Origin: Coriaria nepalensis
Lineage: Eukaryota; Streptophyta; Magnoliopsida; Cucurbitales; Coriariaceae
Reading direction: 5' to 3'
Assembly (NCBI GenBank): GCA_027186245.1
Contig: CP114481.1
Coordinates: 18,755,501 to 18,819,500 of the forward strand
DNA length: 64,000 nucleotides
Shown here: in pieces, positions 1-11,785 of the stretch
How the letters are laid out: each line of letters starts with the position of its first letter
Numbering within the stretch: the first letter of the stretch is position 1
Position numbers and translations under genes: made by a program
The notes under the pieces: generated by a model
Seen by the model: the letters and a program-made list of their open reading frames with translations, nothing else
What the model was told of the DNA's origin: nothing
Databases searched by the model: none

Positions 1-421
1 AGTATTTCATTCAGTCTTTTCATATCATTAAATTGTTTGAAAGCACTTCGAACAAATTCTATTTGTGCATTTAAGACACGACTTTCATGCATAACTTGTA
101 ATTGATCTATTGAAGGCAACTATGCATTCTTTTAGCCTTAAAGTCATATTATTGCTTCTCTTTTAGTCATTAAATCATTCTAAATTACTTCAAACGAAAT
201 TTGGCCTTTAAACATGACTTTCGTGCATAACTTGCAGTTAATCTATTGAAGGCAACAATGCATTTGTTTAGCCTTAAAGTCATGTCATTGAGTCTCATCC
301 AGTCATTAAATCATTCTAAATTAAGTTGAACGAATTCTATTTTCGCACTTCAAACATGATTTTCTTACACAACTTGTAATTAATTTATTGACGACAACAA
401 TGCATTATTTTAGCTGTAAAA

Positions 422-562
422 AGTATTTCATTCAGTCTTTTCATATCATTAAATTGTTTGAAAGCACTTCGAACCAATTCTATTTGTGCATTTAAGACAC
501 GACTTTCATGCATAACTTGTAATTGATCTATTGAAGGCAACTATGCATTATTTTAGCCTTAA
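422..562 (+). repeat. Subunit A of the reference unit (141 bp)
   Basis: First subunit of the 421-bp unit. It opens with AGTATTTCATTCAGTC, carries ATCATTAAATTGTTTGAAAG near position 27, a CACTTCGAAC segment containing the palindrome TTCGAA, and an alternative middle, either CCAATTCTATTTGTGC or CAAATTCTATATTTGC. Its last third (TTTCATGCATAACTTG to TTTAGCCTTAA) aligns with the ends of B and C. Two ATGCAT sites lie inside it. Variants of A are the best markers for unit types: TTTCATGTC with GAAAGCACC; TTTCGTATC; TTTTTTCATATC with CTTCGAGC; CGATATTTG with GCTTGAAGCC. Confidence 0.93.
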
Positions 563-698
563 AGTCATATTATTGCGTCTCTTTTAGTCATTAAATCATT
601 CTAAATTGCTGCGAACGAAATTCGGCCTCTAAGCATGACTTTCGTGCATAACTTGCAGTTAATCTATTGAAGGCAACAATGCATTTGTTTAGCCTTAA
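563..698 (+). repeat. Subunit B of the reference unit (136 bp)
   Basis: Second subunit. It opens with AGTCATATTATTGCGTCTC, continues with TTAGTCATTAAATCATTCTA, then a variable stretch followed by GAACGAAATTCGGCC, TTTAAACATGACTTTCGTGC and the shared end GGCAACAATGCATTTG. The variable stretch exists as several recurrent types: TCGCTTCGAACG, TTACTTCAAACG, TTGCTGCGAACG (this copy), TTACCTGGAACG, TCGCATCGAACGATATTC and, with a GGAATTC change, TCGCTTCGAACGGAATTCAG. B is the most conserved of the three in its second half and the only one carrying the CENP-B-box-like match noted separately. Confidence 0.92.
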
Positions 699-842
699 AG
701 TCATGCCATTGAGTCTCTTCCAGTCATTAAATCATTCTAAATTAAGTTGAACGAATTCTATTTTAGCCCTTCAAACATGATTTTCTTACATAACTTGCAA
801 TTAATTTATTGACGACAACAATGCAGTATTTCAGCCTTAAAA
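699..842 (+). repeat. Subunit C of the reference unit (144 bp)
   Basis: Third subunit. It opens with AGTCATG(T/C)CATTGAGTCTC, then CAGTCATTAAATCATTCTAA, AATTAAGTTGAACGAATTC and the shared end block in the form ACAACAATGCA(TT/GT)ATTTTAGC. C has two main end types. One reads ACTTGCAATTAATTTATTGA with CGACAACAATGCATTATT; the other reads ACTAGCAATTAATCTATTGA with AGACTACAATGCAGTATT. A third form with TTAATCCATTGAAGAC dominates parts of the right-hand region. The GAATTC here (753-758) recurs once per unit in most units, which would give a 421-bp EcoRI ladder. Confidence 0.92.
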
Positions 843-3800
843 AATATATCATTCGGTCTTTTCATATCATTAAATTGTTTGAAAGCACTTCGAACAAATT
901 CTATATTTGCATTTAAGACACGACTTTCATGCATAAGTTGCAATTGATCTATTTGAGGCAACTATGCATTTTTTTAGCCTTAAAATCATATTATTGCGTC
1001 TTTTTTAGTCATTAAATGATTCTAAATCGCTTCGAACGAAATTCGGCCTCTAAACATGACTTTCGTGCATAACCTGCAGTTAATCTATTGAAGGCAACAA
1101 TGCATTTGTTTAGCCTTAAAGTCATGTCATTGAGTCACATCCAGTTATTAAATCATTCTAAATTAAGTTGAACGAACTCTATTTTAGCCATCAAACATGA
1201 TTTTCTTACATAACTTGCAATTAATTTATTGACGACAACAATGCATTATTTTAGCTTTAAAAAGTATTTCGTTCAGTCTTTTCATATCATTAAATTGTTT
1301 GAAAGCACTTCGAACCAATTCTATTTGTGCATTTAAGACACGAGTTTCATGCATAACTTGTAATTGATCTATTGAAGGCAACTATGCATTGTTTTAGCCT
1401 TAAATTCATATTATTGCTTCTCTTTAGTCATTCAATCATTCTAGATTACTTCAAACGAAATTCGGCCTTTAAACATGACTTTCGTGCATAACTTGCAGTT
1501 AATCTATTGAAGGCAACAATGCATTTGTTAAGCCTTAAAGTCATGTCATTGAGTCTCATCCAGTCATTAAATCATTCTAAATTAAGTTGAACGAATTCTA
1601 TTTTCGCACTTCAAACATGATTTTCTAACATAACTTGTAATTAATTTATTGACGAAAACAATGCATTATTTTAGCTTTAAAAAGTATTTCATTCCGTCTT
1701 TTCATATCATCAAATTGTTTGACAGCACTTCGAACCAATTCTATTTGTGCATTTAAGACAAGACTTTCATGCATAAGTTGCAATTGATCGATTGAAGGCA
1801 ACTATGCATTTTTTTAGCCTTAAAATCATATTATTGCGTCTCTTTTAGTCATTAAATCATTCTAAATCGCTTCGAACGAAATTCGGCCTTTAAACATGAC
1901 TTTCGTGCATAACTTGCAGTTAATCTATTCAAGGCAACAATGCATTTGTTTAGCCTTAAAGTCAGGTCATTGAGTCTCATCCAGTCATTAAATCATTCTA
2001 AATTAAGTTGAACGAATTCTATTTTAGCCCTTCAAACATGATTTTCTTACATAACTTGCAATTAATTTATTGACGACAACAATGCATTATTTTAGCTTTA
2101 AAAAGTATTTCATTCAGTCTTTTCATGTCATTAAATTGTTTGAAAGCACTTCGAACCAATTCTATTTGTGCATTTAAGACACGACATTCATGCATAACTT
2201 GTAATTGATCTATTGAAAGCACCTATGCATTTTGTCAGCCTTAAAGTCATATTTTTGCGTCTCTTTTAGTCATTAAATCATTCTAAATTACTTCAAACGA
2301 AATTCGGCCTTTAAACATGACTTTCGTGCATAACTTGCAGTTAATCTATTGAAGGCAACAATGCATTTGTTTAGCCTTAAAGTCATGTCATTGAGTCTCA
2401 TCCAGTCATTAAATCATTCTAAATTAAGTTGAACGAATTCTATTTTAGCCCTTCAAACATGATTTTCTTACATAACTTGCAATTAATTTATTGACGACAA
2501 CAATGCATTATTTTAGCTTTAAAAAGTATTTCATTCAGTCTTTTCATATCATTAAATTGTTTGAAAGCACTTCGAACCAATTCTATTTGTGCATTTAAGA
2601 CACGACTTTCATGCATAACTTGTAATTGATCTATTGAAGGCAACTATGCATTTTTTTAGCCTTAAAATCATATTATTGCGTCTCTTTTAGTCATTTAATC
2701 ATTCTAAATCGCTTCGAACGGAATTCAGCCTTTAAACATGACTTTCGTGCATAACTTGCAGTTAATCTATTGAAGGCAACAATGCATTTGTTTAGCCTTA
2801 AAGTAATGTCATTGAGTCTCATCCACTCATTAAATCTTTCTAAATTAAGTTGAACGAATTCTATTTTCGCACTTCAAACATGATTTTCTTACATAACTAG
2901 CAATTAATCTATTGAAGACAACAATGCAGTATTTTAGCCTTAAAAAGTATGTCATTCAGTCTTTTCATATCATTAAATTGTTTGAAAGCACTTCGAACAA
3001 ATTCTATATTTGCATTTAAGACACGACTTTCATGCATAAGTTGCAATTGATCTATTCAAGGCACCTATGCATTTTTTTAGCCTTAAAATCATATTATTGC
3101 ATCTCTTTTAGTCATTAAATTATTTTAAATCGCTTCGAACGAAATTCGGTCTTTAAACATGACTTTCGTGCATAACTTGCAGTTAATCTATTGAAGGCAA
3201 CAATGCATTTGTTTAGCCTTAAAGTCATGTCATTGAGTCTCATCCAGTCATTAAATCATTCTAAATTAAGTTGAACGAATTCTATTTTAGCCCTTCAAAC
3301 ATGATTTTCTTACATAACTTGCAATTAATTTATTGACGACAATAATGCATTATTTTAGCTTTAAAAAGTATTTCATTCAGTCTTTTCATATCATTAAATT
3401 GTTTGAAAGCACTTCGAACCAATTCTATTTGTGCATTTAAGACACGAGTTTCATGCATAACTTGTAATTGATCTATTGAAGGCAACTATGCATTCTTTTA
3501 GCCTTAAAGTCATATTATTGCTTCTCCTTTAGTCATTAAATCATTCTAAATTACTTCAAACGAAATTTGGCCTTTAAACATGACTTTCGTGCATAACTTG
3601 CAGTTAATCTATTGAAGGCAACAATGCATTTGTTTAGCCTTAAAGTCATGTCATTGAGTCTCATCCAGTCATTAAATCATTCTAAATTAAGTTGAACGAA
3701 TTCTATTTTCGCCCTTCAAACATCATTTTCTAACATAACTTGTAATTGATTTATTGACGACAACAATGCATTATTTTAGCTTTAAAAAGTATTTCATTCA

Positions 3801-5050
3801 GTCTTTTCATATCATTAAATTGTTTGAAAGCACTTCGAACCAATTCGATATTTGCATTTAAGACACGACTTTCATGCATAACTTGTAATTGATCTATTGA
3901 AGGTAACTATGCATTGTTTTAGACTTAAAGTCATATTATTGCGTCTCTTTTAGTCATTAAATCATTCTAAATTACCTGGAACGAAATTCGGCCTCTAAAC
4001 ATGACTTTCGTGCATAACTTGCAGTTAATCTATTGCAGGCAACAATGCATTTGTTTAGCCTTAAAGTCATGTCATTGAGTCACATCCAGTCATTAAATCA
4101 TTCTAAATTAAGTTGAACGAATTCTATTTTAGCCCTTCAAACATGATTTTCTTACATAACTTGCAATTAATTTATTGACGACAACAATGCATTATTTTAG
4201 CTTTAAAAAGTATTTCATTCAGTCTTTTCATATCATTAAATTGTTTGAAAGCACTTCGAACCAATTCGATATTTGCATTTAAGACACGACTTTCATGTAT
4301 AAGTTGCAATTGATCGCTTGAAGCCAACTATGCATTTTTTTAGCCTTAAAATCATATTATTGCGTCTCTTTTAGTCATTAAATCATTCTAAATTACTTCA
4401 AACAAAATTCGGCCTTTAAACATGACTTTCGTGCATAACATGCAGTTAATCTATTGAAGGCAACAATGCATTTGTTTAGCCTTAAAGTCATGTCATTGAG
4501 TCTCATCCAGTCATTAAATCATTCTAAATTAAGTTGAACGAATTCTATTTTAACTCTTCAAACATGATTTTCTTACATAACTTGCAATTAATTTATTGAC
4601 GACAACAATGCAGTATTTTAGCCTTAAAAAGTATGTCATTGAGTCTTTTCATATCATTAAATTGTTTGAAAGCACTTCGAACCAATTCTATTTGTGCATT
4701 TAAGACACGACTTTCATGCATAACTTGTAATTGATCTATTGAAGGCAACTATGCATTTTTTTAGTCTTAAAATCATATTATTGCGTCTCTTTTAGTTATT
4801 AAATCATTCTAAATTACTTCAAACGAATTTCGGCCTTTAAACATGACTTTCGTGCATAACTTGCAGTTAATCTATTCAAGGCAACAATGCATTTGTTTAG
4901 CCTTAAAGTCATGTCATTGAGTCTCATCCACTCATTAAATCATTCTAAATTAAGTTGAACGAATTCTATTTTCGCACTTCAAACATGATTTTCTTACATA
5001 ACTAGCAATTAATCTATTGAAGACTACAATGCAGTATTTTAGCCTTAAAA
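843..5050 (+). repeat. Ten-unit block, copy 1 (repeated at 7578-11785)
   Basis: Units start at 843, 1263, 1683, 2104, 2525, 2946, 3367, 3788, 4209 and 4630. The same ordered series of variants (ATATATCATTCGGTC, GTTTCATGC with GTTTTAGCCTTAAATTC, TTTCATGTC with GAAAGCACC, TATGTCATTC, CGATATTTG with AAGGTAAC, GCTTGAAGCC, TATGTCATTGAG) recurs 6735 bases downstream. Two local differences stand out. Subunit A at 2525 differs from its partner at 9260. Subunit C of the 4630 unit (ACTAGC end) differs from its partner (ACTTGC end). Confidence 0.9.
1025..1041 (-). other. CENP-B-box-like 17-mer in subunit B
   Basis: Read on the minus strand, this B subunit contains TTTCGTTCGAAGCGATT. Against the mammalian CENP-B box (YTTCGTTGGAARCGGGA) it matches 13 of 17 positions, including TTCG, the central A and the following CG. 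It fails at the last two G residues of the core. The same 17-mer sits in every B of the TCGCTTCGAACGAAA type, for example 42271-42287. The B variants with TTACTTCAAACG lose further positions. Whether any protein binds it is unknown; the resemblance could be chance. Confidence 0.35.
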
Positions 5051-5892
5051 AGTATATCATTCAGTTTTTTCATATCATTAAATTGTTTGAAAGCACTTCG
5101 AGCAAATTCTATATTTGCATTTAAGACACGAATTTCATGCATAAGTTGGAATTGATCGATTGAAGGCAACTATGCATTTTTTTAGCCTTAAAATCATATT
5201 ATTGCGTCTCTTTTAGTCATTAAATCATTCTAAATCGCTTCGAACGAAATTCGGCCTTTAAACATGACTTTCGTGCATAACTTGCAGTTAATCTATTGAA
5301 GGCAACAATGCATTTGTTTAGCCTTAAAGTCATGTCATTGAGTCTCATCCAGTCATTAAATCATTCTAAATTAAGTTGAACGAATTCTATTTTAGCCCTT
5401 CAAACATGATTTCCTTACATAACTTGCAATTAATTTATTGACGACAACAATGCATTATTTTAGCTTTAAAAAGTATTTCATTCAGTCTTTTCATATCATT
5501 AAATTGTTTGAAAGCACTTCGAACCAATTCGATATTTGCATTTAAGACACGACTTTCATGTATAAGTTGCAATTGATCGCTTGAAGCCAACTATGCATTT
5601 TTTTAGCCTTAAAATCATATTATTGCGTCTCTTTTAGTCATTAAATCATTCTAAATTACTTCAAACAAAATTCGGCCTTTAAACATGACTTTCGTGCATA
5701 ACATGCAGTTAATCTATTGAAGGCAACAATGCATTTGTTTAGCCTTAAAGTCATGTCATTGAGTCTCATCCAGTCATTAAATCATTCTAAATTAAGTTGA
5801 ACGAATTCTATTTTAGCCCTTCAAACATGATTTTCTTACATAACTTGCAATTAATTTATTGACGACAACAATGCATTATTTTAGCTTTAAAA
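5051..5892 (+). repeat. Two units: a TTTTTTC/GAGC unit and a reprise of unit 4209
   Basis: The unit at 5051 carries CAGTTTTTTCATATC, CTTCGAGC and GTTGGAATTGATCG; close relatives are at 13049, 14733 and 16838. The unit at 5472 repeats the A and B of the unit at 4209, three units upstream (CGATATTTG, CATGTATAAG, GCTTGAAGCC, AAACAAAATTCGG, ATAACATGCAG). Its C has the common TTTTAGCCCTTC form instead of TTTTAACTCTTC, so the exchange boundary lies in or near C. Confidence 0.82.
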
Positions 5893-7156
5893 AGTATTTC
5901 ATTCAGTCTTTTCATGTCATTAAATTGTTTGAAAGCACTTCGAACCAATTCTATTTGTGCATTTAAGACACGACTTTCATGCATAACTTGTAATTGATCT
6001 ATTGAAAGCACCTATGCATTTTGTCAGCCTTAAAGTCATATTTTTGCGTCTCTTTTAGTCATTAAATCATTCTAAATTACTTCAAACGAAATTCGGCCTT
6101 TAAACATGACTTTCGTGCATAACTTGCAGTTAATCTATTGAAGGCAACAATGCATTTGTTTAGCCTTAAAGTCATGTCATTGAGTCTCATCCAGTCATTA
6201 AATCATTCTAAATTAAGTTGAACGAATTCTATTTTAGCCCTTCAAACATGATTTTCTTACATAACTTGCAATTAATTTATTGACGACAACAATGCATTAT
6301 TTTAGCTTTAAAAAGTATTTCATTCAGTCTTTTCGTATCATTAAATTGTTTGAAAGCACTTCGAACCAATTCTATTTGTGCATTTAAGACACGACTTTCA
6401 TGCATAACTTGTAATTGATCTATTGAAGGCAACTATGCATTTTTTTAGCCTTAAAATCATATTATTGCGTCTCTTTTAGTCATTTAATCATTCTAAATCG
6501 CTTCGAACGGAATTCAGCCTTTAAACATGACTTTCGTGCATAACTTGCTGTTAATCTATTGAAGGCAACAATGCATTTGTTTAGCCTTAAAGTAATGTCA
6601 TTGAGTCTCATCCACTCATTAAATCTTTCTAAATTAAGTTGAACGAATTCTATTTTCGCACTTCAAACATGATTTTCTTACATAACTAGCAATTAATCTA
6701 TTGAAGACAACAATGCAGTATTTTAGCCTTAAAAAGTATGTCATTCAGTATTTTCATATCATTAAATTGTTTGAAAGCACTTCGAACAAATTCTATATTT
6801 GCATTTAAGACACGACTTTCATGCATAAGTTGCAATTGATCTATTCAAGGCACCTATGCATTTTTTTAGCCTTAAAATCATATTATTGCATCTCTTTTAG
6901 TCATTAAATTATTTTAAATCGCTTCGAACGAAATTCGGCCTTTAAACATGACTTTCGTGCATAACTTGCAGTTAATCTATTGAAGGCAACAATGCATTTG
7001 TTTAGCCTTAAAGTCATGTCATTGAGTCTCATCCAGTCATTAAATCATTCTAAATTAAGTTGAACGAATTCTATTTTCGCCCTTCAAACATGATTTTCTT
7101 ACATAACTTGCAATTAATTTTATTGACGACAATAATGCATTATTTTAGCTTTAAAA
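5893..7156 (+). repeat. Three-unit block (repeated at 17680-18943)
   Basis: Units start at 5893 (TTTCATGTC, GAAAGCACC, TTTTGTCAGCC), 6314 (TTTCGTATC, CGGAATTCAG, CTTGCTGTTAATC, CCACTCATTAAATC) and 6735 (TATGTCATTCAGTATTTTC, ATTCAAGGCACC, TTATTTTAAATCGC). The last C contains an extra T (TTAATTTTATTG), which shifts later units by one base. The same order and the same extra T are found 11787 bases (28 units) downstream. Confidence 0.87.
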
Positions 7157-10100
7157 AGTATTTCATTCAGTCTTTTCATATCATTAAATTGTTTGAAAGC
7201 ACTTCGAACAAATTCTATTTGTGCATTTAAGACACGACTTTCATGCATAACTTGTAATTGATCTATTGAAGGCAACTATGCATTCTTTTAGCCTTAAAGT
7301 CATATTATTGCTTCTCTTTTAGTCATTAAATCATTCTAAATTACTTCAAACGAAATTTGGCCTTTAAACATGACTTTCGTGCATAACTTGCAGTTAATCT
7401 ATTGAAGGCAACAATGCATTTGTTTAGCCTTAAAGTCATGCCATTGAGTCTCTTCCAGTCATTAAATCATTCTAAATTAAGTTGAACGAATTCTATTTTA
7501 GCCCTTCAAACATGATTTTCTTACATAACTTGCAATTAATTTATTGACGACAACAATGCAGTATTTCAGCCTTAAAAAATATATCATTCGGTCTTTTCAT
7601 ATCATTAAATTGTTTGAAAGCACTTCGAACAAATTCTATATTTGCATTTAAGACACGACTTTCATGCATAAGTTGCAATTGATCTATTTGAGGCAACTAT
7701 GCATTTTTTTAGCCTTAAAATCATATTATTGCGTCTTTTTTAGTCATTAAATGATTCTAAATCGCTTCGAACGAAATTCGGCCTCTAAACATGACTTTCG
7801 TGCATAACCTGCAGTTAATCTATTGAAGGCAACAATGCATTTGTTTAGCCTTAAAGTCATGTCATTGAGTCACATCCAGTTATTAAATCATTCTAAATTA
7901 AGTTGAACGAACTCTATTTTAGCCATCAAACATGATTTTCTTACATAACTTGCAATTAATTTATTGACGACAACAATGCATTATTTTAGCTTTAAAAAGT
8001 ATTTCGTTCAGTCTTTTCATATCATTAAATTGTTTGAAAGCACTTCGAACCAATTCTATTTGTGCATTTAAGACACGAGTTTCATGCATAACTTGTAATT
8101 GATCTATTGAAGGCAACTATGCATTGTTTTAGCCTTAAATTCATATTATTGCTTCTCTTTAGTCATTCAATCATTCTAGATTACTTCAAACGAAATTCGG
8201 CCTTTAAACATGACTTTCGTGCATAACTTGCAGTTAATCTATTGAAGGCAACAATGCATTTGTTAAGCCTTAAAGTCATGTCATTGAGTCTCATCCAGTC
8301 ATTAAATCATTCTAAATTAAGTTGAACGAATTCTATTTTCGCACTTCAAACATGATTTTCTAACATAACTTGTAATTAATTTATTGACGAAAACAATGCA
8401 TTATTTTAGCTTTAAAAAGTATTTCATTCCGTCTTTTCATATCATCAAATTGTTTGACAGCACTTCGAACCAATTCTATTTGTGCATTTAAGACAAGACT
8501 TTCATGCATAAGTTGCAATTGATCGATTGAAGGCAACTATGCATTTTTTTAGCCTTAAAATCATATTATTGCGTCTCTTTTAGTCATTAAATCATTCTAA
8601 ATCGCTTCGAACGAAATTCGGCCTTTAAACATGACTTTCGTGCATAACTTGCAGTTAATCTATTCAAGGCAACAATGCATTTGTTTAGCCTTAAAGTCAG
8701 GTCATTGAGTCTCATCCAGTCATTAAATCATTCTAAATTAAGTTGAACGAATTCTATTTTAGCCCTTCAAACATGATTTTCTTACATAACTTGCAATTAA
8801 TTTATTGACGACAACAATGCATTATTTTAGCTTTAAAAAGTATTTCATTCAGTCTTTTCATGTCATTAAATTGTTTGAAAGCACTTCGAACCAATTCTAT
8901 TTGTGCATTTAAGACACGACATTCATGCATAACTTGTAATTGATCTATTGAAAGCACCTATGCATTTTGTCAGCCTTAAAGTCATATTTTTGCGTCTCTT
9001 TTAGTCATTAAATCATTCTAAATTACTTCAAACGAAATTCGGCCTTTAAACATGACTTTCGTGCATAACTTGCAGTTAATCTATTGAAGGCAACAATGCA
9101 TTTGTTTAGCCTTAAAGTCATGTCATTGAGTCTCATCCAGTCATTAAATCATTCTAAATTAAGTTGAACGAATTCTATTTTAGCCCTTCAAACATGATTT
9201 TCTTACATAACTTGCAATTAATTTATTGACGACAATAATGCATTATTTTAGCTTTAAAAAGTATTTCATTCAGTCTTTTCATGTCATTAAATTGTTTGAA
9301 AGCACTTCGAACCAATTCTATTTGTGCATTTAAGACACGACATTCATGCATAACTTGTAATTGATCTATTGAAAGCACCTATGCATTTTGTCAGCCTTAA
9401 AGTCATATTATTGCGTCTCTTTTAGTCATTTAATCATTCTAAATCGCTTCGAACGGAATTCAGCCTTTAAACATGACTTTCGTGCATAACTTGCAGTTAA
9501 TCTATTGAAGGCAACAATGCATTTGTTTAGCCTTAAAGTAATGTCATTGAGTCTCATCCACTCATTAAATCTTTCTAAATTAAGTTGAACGAATTCTATT
9601 TTCGCACTTCAAACATGATTTTCTTACATAACTAGCAATTAATCTATTGAAGACAACAATGCAGTATTTTAGCCTTAAAAAGTATGTCATTCAGTCTTTT
9701 CATATCATTAAATTGTTTGAAAGCACTTCGAACAAATTCTATATTTGCATTTAAGACACGACTTTCATGCATAAGTTGCAATTGATCTATTCAAGGCACC
9801 TATGCATTTTTTTAGCCTTAAAATCATATTATTGCATCTCTTTTAGTCATTAAATTATTTTAAATCGCTTCGAACGAAATTCGGTCTTTAAACATGACTT
9901 TCGTGCATAACTTGCAGTTAATCTATTGAAGGCAACAATGCATTTGTTTAGCCTTAAAGTCATGTCATTGAGTCTCATCCAGTCATTAAATCATTCTAAA
10001 TTAAGTTGAACGAATTCTATTTTAGCCCTTCAAACATGATTTTCTTACATAACTTGCAATTAATTTATTGACGACAATAATGCATTATTTTAGCTTTAAA

Positions 10101-11785
10101 AAGTATTTCATTCAGTCTTTTCATATCATTAAATTGTTTGAAAGCACTTCGAACCAATTCTATTTGTGCATTTAAGACACGAGTTTCATGCATAACTTGT
10201 AATTGATCTATTGAAGGCAACTATGCATTCTTTTAGCCTTAAAGTCATATTATTGCTTCTCCTTTAGTCATTAAATCATTCTAAATTACTTCAAACGAAA
10301 TTTGGCCTTTAAACATGACTTTCGTGCATAACTTGCAGTTAATCTATTGAAGGCAACAATGCATTTGTTTAGCCTTAAAGTCATGTCATTGAGTCTCATC
10401 CAGTCATTAAATCATTCTAAATTAAGTTGAACGAATTCTATTTTCGCCCTTCAAACATCATTTTCTAACATAACTTGTAATTGATTTATTGACGACAACA
10501 ATGCATTATTTTAGCTTTAAAAAGTATTTCATTCAGTCTTTTCATATCATTAAATTGTTTGAAAGCACTTCGAACCAATTCGATATTTGCATTTAAGACA
10601 CGACTTTCATGCATAACTTGTAATTGATCTATTGAAGGTAACTATGCATTGTTTTAGACTTAAAGTCATATTATTGCGTCTCTTTTAGTCATTAAATCAT
10701 TCTAAATTACCTGGAACGAAATTCGGCCTCTAAACATGACTTTCGTGCATAACTTGCAGTTAATCTATTGCAGGCAACAATGCATTTGTTTAGCCTTAAA
10801 GTCATGTCATTGAGTCACATCCAGTCATTAAATCATTCTAAATTAAGTTGAACGAATTCTATTTTAGCCCTTCAAACATGATTTTCTTACATAACTTGCA
10901 ATTAATTTATTGACGACAACAATGCATTATTTTAGCTTTAAAAAGTATTTCATTCAGTCTTTTCATATCATTAAATTGTTTGAAAGCACTTCGAACCAAT
11001 TCGATATTTGCATTTAAGACACGACTTTCATGTATAAGTTGCAATTGATCGCTTGAAGCCAACTATGCATTTTTTTAGCCTTAAAATCATATTATTGCGT
11101 CTCTTTTAGTCATTAAATCATTCTAAATTACTTCAAACAAAATTCGGCCTTTAAACATGACTTTCGTGCATAACATGCAGTTAATCTATTGAAGGCAACA
11201 ATGCATTTGTTTAGCCTTAAAGTCATGTCATTGAGTCTCATCCAGTCATTAAATCATTCTAAATTAAGTTGAACGAATTCTATTTTAACTCTTCAAACAT
11301 GATTTTCTTACATAACTTGCAATTAATTTATTGACGACAACAATGCAGTATTTTAGCCTTAAAAAGTATGTCATTGAGTCTTTTCATATCATTAAATTGT
11401 TTGAAAGCACTTCGAACCAATTCTATTTGTGCATTTAAGACACGACTTTCATGCATAACTTGTAATTGATCTATTGAAGGCAACTATGCATTTTTTTAGT
11501 CTTAAAATCATATTATTGCGTCTCTTTTAGTTATTAAATCATTCTAAATTACTTCAAACGAATTTCGGCCTTTAAACATGACTTTCGTGCATAACTTGCA
11601 GTTAATCTATTCAAGGCAACAATGCATTTGTTTAGCCTTAAAGTCATGTCATTGAGTCTCATCCAGTCATTAAATCATTCTAAATTAAGTTGAACGAATT
11701 CTATTTTAGCCCTTCAAACATGATTTTCTTACATAACTTGCAATTAATTTATTGACGACAACAATGCATTATTTTAGCTTTAAAA
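7157..11785 (+). repeat. Eleven units: fusion unit plus copy 2 of the 843-5050 block
   Basis: Starts at 7157, 7578, 7998, 8418, 8839, 9260, 9681, 10102, 10523, 10944 and 11365. From 7578 on, each unit matches the one 6735 bases upstream. The unit at 7157 matches A and B of unit 1 and C of unit 422, so one unit has dropped out at a junction in the second half of B or the start of C. The unit at 9260 is a chimera: its A is the TTTCATGTC/GAAAGCACC type of its left neighbour, while B and C match 2525. Confidence 0.9.

Larger units (their letters stand above)
1..842 (+). repeat. Two opening units, the head of the later 7-unit block
   Basis: Units starting at 1 and 422. The first has AACAAATTCTATTTGTGC in A, the TTACTTCAAACG...ATTTGGCC form of B and a C with TTACACAACTTG and TTTTAGCTGTAAAAAG. 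The second has the TTGCTGCGAACG form of B and GCATGACTTTCG. Together with the next units this series is repeated almost exactly at 18944, 21890 and 24836, which makes the left edge of the window another (partial) relative of that block. The unit at 7157 joins A and B of the first of these units to C of the second. Confidence 0.88.
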
